From NCBI GenBank assembly GCA_017432405.1, contig JAFRJF010000175.1, forward strand, positions 1-36,659: 36,659 bases of DNA, in the 5' to 3' direction. Made by a program: the position numbers and the translations under genes. The notes under the pieces were generated by a model, which saw only the letters and a program-made list of their open reading frames with translations, was not told where the DNA came from and ran no database searches. This document shows positions 31,539 through 36,659 of this stretch, piece after piece. Numbering within the stretch: the stretch's first letter is position 1; each line of letters opens with the position of its first letter. Origin of the DNA: Clostridia bacterium. Lineage in GTDB: Bacteria > Bacillota_A > Clostridia > Christensenellales > Aristaeellaceae.

Positions 31539-32790
31539 ATGGGACGAAGAACCTGCTGCGGTTGTCAAGGTTTCCGCCACCATCACCCCCCGCGAGGTGG
31601 TCGTCACCCCCCGCGCGGGCCTGTCAAAGACCTACGGCGCCGCGGACCCGAAATATCCCGACGGCACCTGGCTGTCCAACGACGAGACCAGCCCCCTGCA
31701 CCAGGACCTCTCCGGCGTGGCGGGCTACGGCGTGCCTTTGAAGTTGAAGAACGGCAAGCTGGAGCTGGGCGTGACCGAGGCGGCCTACCTGATGCAGGAG
31801 GCCCGGCTGAAGGGCACCAAGCTCTTCCCTGGCGATAACCCCTGGCTTACCCGCAAGGAGGGCGAGAACGCCGGCAGGTACAGGATTCTGATCGGCGGCA
31901 TGGACTTCGGTGATAACTTCACCATAAGATTGAAGCACGAAGTATTCACAATCAACAAGAAGAACCTGGCCGATGCCAACGTCGTCGTGAAGACCATCTC
32001 CAACCAGCAGTATACCGGCAAGCCCATCAAACTGGACAAAGACCAACTTGTAGTGACCTACGGCTCGATGACGCTGGAGCAAGGCAAGGATTTCACCGTA
32101 AAATACAAGAATAACATCGAAGCAAGCACCGACTCAAGAAAGGCGACGGTGACACTGACCGGCAAAGGCAACTATACCGGTAAGAGGGAAGTGACCTTTA
32201 GCATCATCAAGACTGCTTCCCCCACCGCAACACCTACCCCGGGCGGCGGTGGCAGCAGTGGCTACAGCGGCGGCGACGACTCCGGCATCCACATCTCCAG
32301 CGTCTCCGTCGACCCGATCCCGGACCAGGCCTACACCGGCAAGGCCATCAAGCCCTCACCCGTGCTGCGCTACAACGGAAAGAGGCTGAAGAAGGGCTCG
32401 GACTACACCCTCTCCTACGAGAACAACGTGCGCATCGGCACCGCCACGATCACCGTCACCGGCAAGGGCTTCTTCACCGGCACGACCTGGCTCAGCTTCA
32501 ACATCGTCCCCAGGGGCACCAGATTCACCAAGGGGACGGGGCTGAAGAAGGCTGTCCGCCTGGAGTGGAAGAAGGTCAGCGGCGTCAGCGGCTACGACAT
32601 CCAATACACCTCGGAGGACCATCAAGCCGGGGGCGGGTTCGTGGTCAGCTACCCGACCCAGACCCAATACACCCTCAGCAACCTGGCTGCCGGAAAGACC
32701 TACATCTTCACCATCTGCACCTTCGTCACCGTAGGCGGCCAGAACTACTACTCCCCCTGGTCCAGGGCCATCAAGGTCAAAACAAAGTGA
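31438..32790 (+). CDS. Same MBG surface protein, C-terminal part after the frameshift
   Basis: The true continuation starts near 31480 (RVILTGEDAAYYALKDA, matching SLTGDDAAWYTLKN of the paralogue). It contains the MBG_2-type domain (VVTPRAGLSKTYGAADPKYP), two further MBG-like domains (QYTGKPIKLDKDQLVVTYGS; AYTGKAIKPSPVLRYNGKRL), a Pro/Thr/Gly linker (SPTATPTPGGGGSSGYSGGD) and a final FN3-like domain (VRLEWKKVSGVSGYDIQYTS). The ATG at 31438 is not preceded by a ribosome site and lies in coding sequence of the other frame, so this part is probably not made on its own. One extra A or two missing bases at 31479-31480 explain the break. Confidence 0.8.
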   Translation: MTARTWVIITNLSSRVILTGEDAAYYALKDATNRWDEEPAAVVKVSATITPREVVVTPRAGLSKTYGAADPKYPDGTWLSNDETSPLHQDLSGVAGYGVPLKLKNGKLELGVTEAAYLMQEARLKGTKLFPGDNPWLTRKEGENAGRYRILIGGMDFGDNFTIRLKHEVFTINKKNLADANVVVKTISNQQYTGKPIKLDKDQLVVTYGSMTLEQGKDFTVKYKNNIEASTDSRKATVTLTGKGNYTGKREVTFSIIKTASPTATPTPGGGGSSGYSGGDDSGIHISSVSVDPIPDQAYTGKAIKPSPVLRYNGKRLKKGSDYTLSYENNVRIGTATITVTGKGFFTGTTWLSFNIVPRGTRFTKGTGLKKAVRLEWKKVSGVSGYDIQYTSEDHQAGGGFVVSYPTQTQYTLSNLAAGKTYIFTICTFVTVGGQNYYSPWSRAIKVKTK

Positions 32791-32851
32791 CTCCCGCGAC
32801 AGGGCGCACACGCGAATGCCTGTTGGCAATGGGTGAATGTATTGTTGCAGA

Positions 32852-33157
32852 CAAATTCTGATTTGTAGAGATGAGGACGGACTCCAAAAGCCTTCCCCAG
32901 GCAGCGAAGCTGCCGGTTCAGGGGAAGGTGGATTTCGACGAAAACGCTTGCGTTTTTGTCGAAAGACGGATGAGGTCGTTCTCATGGAAGGAAGTGCGTA
33001 AGCCATCGTTACCGCGGGGGGACCGACCTCATCCGACCCGGCCTTACGGCCGGCCCACCTTCCCCTAAACCGCTCCCTGCGGTCGCTGGGGAAGGCTGTT
33101 GGTTACGCCACCGGCCATTCCTATTGCCTTGTTATCTCCCCTACAAATCAGAATTTG
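32852..33157. mobile_element. 306-bp MITE-like element with 17-bp terminal inverted repeats, containing structured repeat copy 2
   Basis: CAAATTCTGATTTGTAG (32852-32868) is exactly mirrored by CTACAAATCAGAATTTG (33141-33157). Inside lies copy 2 of the large structured repeat (about 32886-33100), itself folded: AGCCTTCCCCAGGCAGCGAA pairs loosely with the GGGGAAGGCT near 33088-33100, and GGATGAGGTCG faces CGACCTCATCC. No transposase and no obvious target duplication. The termini belong to the TTCTGATTTGT palindrome family. Confidence 0.65.
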
Positions 33158-33206
33158 CCACACCCGTCCGGCGGCAATCTGCCGCCACGCCCCCTCCACC
33201 TCAAAC

Positions 33207-33248
33207 AACGGCGGCATATCGCGACACGCATCGCAATATGCCGCCGTT
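33207..33248 (-). terminator. Hairpin terminator of the membrane glycosyltransferase-like gene
   Basis: AACGGCGGCATAT (33207-33219) pairs perfectly with ATATGCCGCCGTT (33236-33248), with an inner GCGA/TCGC stem, 11 bp beyond the stop. On the minus strand it runs into TTGTTTG. Confidence 0.7.
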
Positions 33249-33259
33249 TTCCCAAATCC

Positions 33260-34534
33260 TCACTCCAAGAAGATATTCCAGTCGTTCAATATCGCCAGCG
33301 TGCCCACGATGTTGAAGCACAGGCCGAACACCAGCGCGGGGGGCAGCAGCGCGTCCAGGGCCTCGCCCTTTCCCCGGCGCAGCAGCATGATGCCCAGCGC
33401 CGCGGCGGGGATGGCGTCGATGGTGTAGCGCAGGCCCCACTGGATGCCGCCCATGCTGCCGTGGGCGCACAGCGCCAGCAGGTGCAGCGACACGCACAGG
33501 CCCGCGATCCAGATCGAGACCCCGTTCCCTGTCTCTTCGCCCCGCAGCCGCCCGACGAGGCGCCGCAGCAGGTACAAAAAGCCCACCGCGAAGATGGGAC
33601 TGGCGAGGAAGAACGCGAAGCCTCCCTTGGACACCCGCATCCAGCCCGCCTCCGCCGGGCCGGGCAGCCGGATGAGCTTGTCCGTGAAGTTCCAGGGGAT
33701 GGATTTCAGCGAGAACTGCACGTGGTCCGGCGATTCGGTGAACTCGGGCAGGTAGTCGTGGCCGAACTGGAAGGGGCTGTCGAAGCGCAGCTGGTTCAGT
33801 ACCATGTAGAACCCGCCCACCAGCGCCGGGGCGATCAGCCAGGCCCAGTGCTTCTTCACCGCGCCCCACAGCGTAAGCCCGTTCTTCCTGAACTTCTCCC
33901 GCAGCAGCCAGGCCACCAGCGGCAGGCAGACGATGTTCAGCGGTCGACAGCCCACCGCGCAGGCCAGCCACAAAAGCGGCCATTTTCCGTCCGCCTCCAC
34001 GTCCGTCGCGGCGTAGTACAGCGCCGCCGCCGTGAACATGAAGGCCGCCGTCTGGGCCAGCAGCCACACGTCGCCGTTGTAGCCGATCAGCAAAAAGTTC
34101 GACCCGACGGTGGCCAGCAGCGTCCACACCAGCGCCATGCGCCGGTCCTCGCAGTACCAGTCGAACAGCTTCAGCATGTGCACCGCGGCGACCAGGCTCA
34201 TTACCGTGGTGATGAAGTATTCCGGCGTCCGGTCCACCCCGAGCAGCGCCACGAAGGGCATCAAGATCAGCGTCGGCAGCGGCGGAAAGCTGACGTAGTA
34301 CCGCCCCTTGTAGATGGCCAGCTCCAGCCAGGGATAGTCCTCCCCCAGGTCCAGGTGTCCCTCCAGCCACCGCTTGGCCTGCAGGGCATAGCTGCAATAG
34401 GGGGTGTGCATGAAGGGCGTCTTGTCGGTGAACATCCACACCACCGCGTAGGCCCCCAGCAGGCACAGAATCACCATGCCGTACCACTGCCACCGCACCT
34501 TCAGCGATTCCCGCCGCAAATCCCGCCGCTCCAT
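33260..34534 (-). CDS. Polytopic membrane protein, GT-C glycosyltransferase-like
   Basis: 424 residues with about ten helices. The loop after helix 1 (TDKTPFMHTPYCSYALQAKR, then GHLDLGEDYPWLELAIYKGR and YYVSFPPLPTLILMPFVALL) has the acidic and aromatic pattern of GT-C mannosyltransferases of the PMT-like kind; a second hydrophilic stretch (FGHDYLPEFTESPDHVQFSL) lies between helices. Likely uses a polyprenyl-linked sugar on the outer face of the membrane; acceptor unknown. ATG 34534 is preceded by AGGGGG at 7 nt, preferred over a longer frame. It is a single-gene unit with its own promoter and terminator. Confidence 0.78.
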   Translation of the reverse strand: MERRDLRRESLKVRWQWYGMVILCLLGAYAVVWMFTDKTPFMHTPYCSYALQAKRWLEGHLDLGEDYPWLELAIYKGRYYVSFPPLPTLILMPFVALLGVDRTPEYFITTVMSLVAAVHMLKLFDWYCEDRRMALVWTLLATVGSNFLLIGYNGDVWLLAQTAAFMFTAAALYYAATDVEADGKWPLLWLACAVGCRPLNIVCLPLVAWLLREKFRKNGLTLWGAVKKHWAWLIAPALVGGFYMVLNQLRFDSPFQFGHDYLPEFTESPDHVQFSLKSIPWNFTDKLIRLPGPAEAGWMRVSKGGFAFFLASPIFAVGFLYLLRRLVGRLRGEETGNGVSIWIAGLCVSLHLLALCAHGSMGGIQWGLRYTIDAIPAAALGIMLLRRGKGEALDALLPPALVFGLCFNIVGTLAILNDWNIFLE

Positions 34535-34560
34535 GACAAAACCCCCTTTTGTTATGGGGT

Positions 34561-34589
34561 ATTTTATCATAAGGAGGGAATATTGTCCA
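34561..34589 (-). promoter_or_regulatory. Promoter of the membrane glycosyltransferase-like gene
   Basis: On the minus strand TGGACA (34584-34589), 17-nt spacer, TAAAAT (34561-34566), placed directly downstream of palindrome D. Confidence 0.75.
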
Positions 34590-34596
34590 GAGAGAG

Positions 34597-34638
34597 AAAT
34601 TCTGATTTATCGAGCTGATGCTCGATAAATCAGAATTT
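34597..34638. repeat. 18-bp-arm palindrome, copy D, overlapping the ypeB stop
   Basis: Perfect arms 34597-34614 and 34621-34638 (AAATTCTGATTTATCGAG) with a 6-nt loop. The ypeB TAA (34637-34639) overlaps its outer edge by two bases. It may terminate ypeB and separate it from the next promoter. Confidence 0.85.
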
Positions 34639-35974
34639 ACCTCACCTTCGCCCCGCCCTCGTCCGAAATCACCTGCATCAGCCGGCGCTCCACGCCGGTT
34701 TCGGCGTCGATGTAGGCCAGGAAGGTGTCGGCGCCGGAGGTGGCGCGGACCTCGTAGCACAGGAATTCGGCGTCGTTCTCGGGGATCACGCACAGCCGCG
34801 CGGCCACCGGGGTCAGCGCGCCGCCGATGCGGCCCAGGGCGTCGGCCTCGGTCAGCCTGGGCAGGCTGATCTCCCGGCGCACGTGGTTCATCAGGTAGCC
34901 CGCCGCCTCCAGCCCCACCACGGCGCCGTCGGCCAGGGACACCTGCACCTTCACCAGGTCCGGGTACAGCACCACCCCGTCCTGCACCGCGGCGAAGTTG
35001 GCGGTCAGTATGCCCTCGAAGCGGCTGGAATAGCTCAGCTCCATCTCCCCGTAGCCCCTGGACAGCAGGAACGCCCGTGCCGCGTCGGCGGCCTGGCCAT
35101 CGCTGAGCACCGCCTCGCCGACGGCGCTGTCGCAGAGCATGTACAGCACCTCGCCGCCCGCCTTGGTCACCCCGGCGCTGATGCGGTAGCTGCCCAACTG
35201 CAGGGCGTATTCATAGCAGCCCACCGGGATCTCGCTCTCCCCGGTGAAGCTCACGTCCGCCGCCTGGTGGCCCACGAAGGCGGTCAGCGCCTGCCGGGCG
35301 GTCGCCTCGTCCATGATGGCCAGCCCCGCCAGGGCCTTGAATTCGCCGTCCGTGCGCCCGTCGGAGAAGGGGCCGTCGTACAGCAGCGTCGGATAATCGG
35401 TGGCCGGGCCGGTGATGGGATACAGGTCCTCGCTCCCGCTCTCGCCCGACGCGTCGAACACCGCATCGCCCTTCTCGTAGCGGTCCAGCAGCCGGCCCAT
35501 GCGCACCGAGAAGGCCGCCGCCGTCTCGGACAGCCGGGCCATCGCCTCGTGGTCGGCTTCGGTCACCGCGCCGCCGTTGCCCAGCCGCGCCGACAGCGCC
35601 GTGGCGAAGTCCCCGGCCTGGTTGATGAACTTCAGCGTGCCGGAGACCGTCTCCTGGCCCAGGGGCAGCAGCGCCAGGTTCGACAGCGCCCCCTGGGTCT
35701 GCAGCGCGATCTCCCCCAGCAGCGATTGCAGCTGCCCCGTCTCCCCCGCCACCAGCGCCTTGCGGAAGTTCACCGACACGCCCTCGGTCAGCTCGCAGGT
35801 CTCGTAAAACGCCTTCTGCACCACGGCGTTCAGCCGGGCGTCCGCCTCGTTCAGCCGCGCCGTCTGCGCCCATGAAAAGGCCAGCACTCCCGCCAACACC
35901 GCCGCCAGCGCGACGTTCAACACCCGCGCCCAGTCGCGGGAGCGGACCTCTGTTACGTAGTAGGATTCGTTCAT
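34637..35974 (-). CDS. ypeB: Spore germination protein YpeB
   Basis: 445 residues. One N-terminal membrane helix (LNVALAAVLAGVLAFSWAQT), a helical domain (about 50-185, with NFRKALVAGETGQLQSLLGE and FINQAGDFATAL), the junction YPTLLYDGPFSDG and three C-terminal PepSY-like domains (for example ISAGVTKAGGEVLYMLCDSA; LVKVQVSLADGAVVGLEAAG; DTFLAYIDAETGVERRLMQV). YpeB holds and stabilises the cortex-lytic enzyme SleB in the dormant spore. AGGAG lies 8 nt before the ATG at 35974. A sleB gene, normally just upstream, is absent here: the upstream DNA is a repeat array. Confidence 0.9.
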   Translation of the reverse strand: MNESYYVTEVRSRDWARVLNVALAAVLAGVLAFSWAQTARLNEADARLNAVVQKAFYETCELTEGVSVNFRKALVAGETGQLQSLLGEIALQTQGALSNLALLPLGQETVSGTLKFINQAGDFATALSARLGNGGAVTEADHEAMARLSETAAAFSVRMGRLLDRYEKGDAVFDASGESGSEDLYPITGPATDYPTLLYDGPFSDGRTDGEFKALAGLAIMDEATARQALTAFVGHQAADVSFTGESEIPVGCYEYALQLGSYRISAGVTKAGGEVLYMLCDSAVGEAVLSDGQAADAARAFLLSRGYGEMELSYSSRFEGILTANFAAVQDGVVLYPDLVKVQVSLADGAVVGLEAAGYLMNHVRREISLPRLTEADALGRIGGALTPVAARLCVIPENDAEFLCYEVRATSGADTFLAYIDAETGVERRLMQVISDEGGAKVR

Positions 35975-36051
35975 ATACAAAACTCCTTTTTGGAAATTAG
36001 GAATGAGGAATGAGGAATGGCGGTGCAAATCCTGCGGATTTGTTTTGATTG

Positions 36052-36372
36052 TGGGACACGAGGACGGTTCTCTGGGACACGGGGACGGTTCTCTTGTCCC
36101 ACTCTTCGGACTGCCGTCGCGACAGGACTACCTGGGACACGGGGACGGTTCTCTTGTCCCACTCTTCGGACTGCCGTCGCGACAGGACTACTTGGGACAC
36201 AGGGACGGTTCTCTTGTCCCACACTACGGACTGCCGACGCGACAGGACTACCTGGGACAAGGGGACGGTTCTCCTGTCCCAGTCTGCGGGCTGCCGCCAC
36301 GACAGGACTACCTGGGACATGGGGACGGTTCTCTTGTCCCATCCTTCAAGCTGCCACCGCGACAGGACTATC
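36052..36372 (+). repeat. Tandem array of five 60-bp units based on the REP palindrome
   Basis: A truncated unit (36052-36072) is followed by five units starting at 36073, 36133, 36193, 36253 and 36313. Each has the 29-nt palindrome (TGGGACACGGGGACGGTTCT then CTTGTCCCA, with single-base changes) and a 31-nt link (CTGCCGTCGCGACAGGACTA at its end). Units 1 and 2 are nearly identical; the later ones diverge step by step. Because 60 is a multiple of 3, several frames stay open throughout, but there is no ribosome site and the open frames exist on both strands, so this is not taken as coding. Confidence 0.92.
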
Positions 36373-36407
36373 GATGTCCAACGTCCCACACATCTGAAGG
36401 CAATAAG

Positions 36408-36436
36408 TGGGACAGAAGAACCACCCCCTTGTCCCA
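36408..36436 (-). repeat. Inverted REP-like unit closing the array
   Basis: TGGGACAGAAGAACCACCCC, then CTTGTCCCA: the inverted form seen at 2409-2437, with one change in the core. Confidence 0.8.
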
Positions 36437-36491
36437 CGCTGAGACAACGTCTATTGGAACATAGGCGCGAGGCGGAACGTAAGGGGACCTC

Positions 36492-36542
36492 TTCCGGCGC
36501 TTCGCGCCACCTTCCCCAGAGGGCAATGTCATCAACTTAAGG
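36492..36542 (+). repeat. End fragment of the large structured repeat, copy 3
   Basis: GCGCCACCTTCCCCAGAGGG and CAATGTCATCAACTTAAGG match the reverse complement of 100-140. Only about 50 bp of the element is present. The remaining 117 bp to the window end (36543-36659) show no gene or signal I can support. Confidence 0.7.
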
Positions 36543-36659
36543 AAAGATCAGGGTCTGCGAGCGTTCTGAGGGAAGGAATTAGAAGGGTGAGAACGCTTGC
36601 GAGGGAAGGAGCGATCAGGGCGAACCGGGACGAGAGAGCGAAGGGCATGTGCCATCAAG

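Noticed and set aside
33201..34793. 530-codon minus-strand open frame overlapping the membrane protein and ypeB
   Set aside because: Frame-shifted shadow, Arg/Gly-rich, spanning a promoter and a palindrome.
36052..36372. CRISPR array
   Set aside because: Repeat and spacer sizes fit, but the spacers are near-copies of one another, the unit is a plain 60-bp tandem repeat, the repeat is a REP palindrome found elsewhere singly, and no cas gene is near.
36003..36464. 153-codon open frame with 20-residue repeats across the REP array
   Set aside because: Openness follows from a 60-bp period; similar repeats are open in other frames and on the opposite strand, and there is no ribosome site.

Overview
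The window looks like a GC-rich, spore-forming member of the Firmicutes (Clostridia, possibly a Christensenellales- or Oscillospirales-type gut lineage). The evidence is a YpeB-type germination protein, strong AGGAGG-type ribosome sites, sigma-A promoters with 17-nt spacers, a VanW-family protein, MBG/BIG2/FN3 surface proteins with Gram-positive style signal peptides, and intergenic repeats of a kind common in gut Clostridia. The lineage is an inference; no taxonomic marker protein is present.

Layout. Positions 1-460 hold a large structured repeat and a terminator. A secreted BIG2/leucine-rich-repeat protein follows (459-2168, minus), then two REP-like palindromes, a PRPP-synthetase-like gene and a VanW-family gene (2523-5479, minus). 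A NifX-like metal-binding protein lies at 5732-6136 (plus). Positions 6137-6735 are a repeat-rich graveyard with a gene remnant, followed by a phage-type DUF6291-like gene (6736-7434) framed by palindromes, and a secreted MBG/FN3 protein (7552-9090).

The centre is an exopolysaccharide locus on the minus strand. A promoter at 29832-29860 and a roughly 390-nt leader precede thirteen tightly packed genes, read from 29432 down to 12710: NDP-sugar dehydratase, two halves of a putative GT-C-type membrane protein (the second carrying sixteen YD-like repeats), PLP aminotransferase, ATP-grasp ligase, phosphoglycosyl transferase, second ATP-grasp ligase, COG5610-type HAD protein, GT2 glycosyltransferase, Wzy-like polymerase, TupA-like ATP-grasp protein and Wzx flippase, ending at a strong terminator (12644-12682). 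A second minus-strand unit (12442-9297) encodes two Wzz-like chain-length proteins. Together they describe a Wzx/Wzy pathway: amino-sugar synthesis, priming on undecaprenyl phosphate, extension, flipping and length control. Three ATP-grasp ligases suggest decoration with amino acids or a peptide.

To the right lie a small SRP RNA with its own promoter (about 30020-30118, minus), a frameshifted paralogue of the MBG protein (30426-32790, plus), a 306-bp repeat element with perfect 17-bp terminal inverted repeats, a membrane mannosyltransferase-like protein (33260-34534, minus), ypeB (34637-35974, minus), and a tandem array of five 60-bp units built around the REP palindrome (36073-36372).

The intergenic DNA is the most unusual part. 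At least three repeat families recur: a 29-nt REP-like palindrome, an 18-bp-arm palindrome that supplies or overlaps stop codons, and a roughly 220-bp structured repeat. A 58-bp piece of the MBG coding sequence has also been copied into a REP cluster about 2.2 kb upstream.
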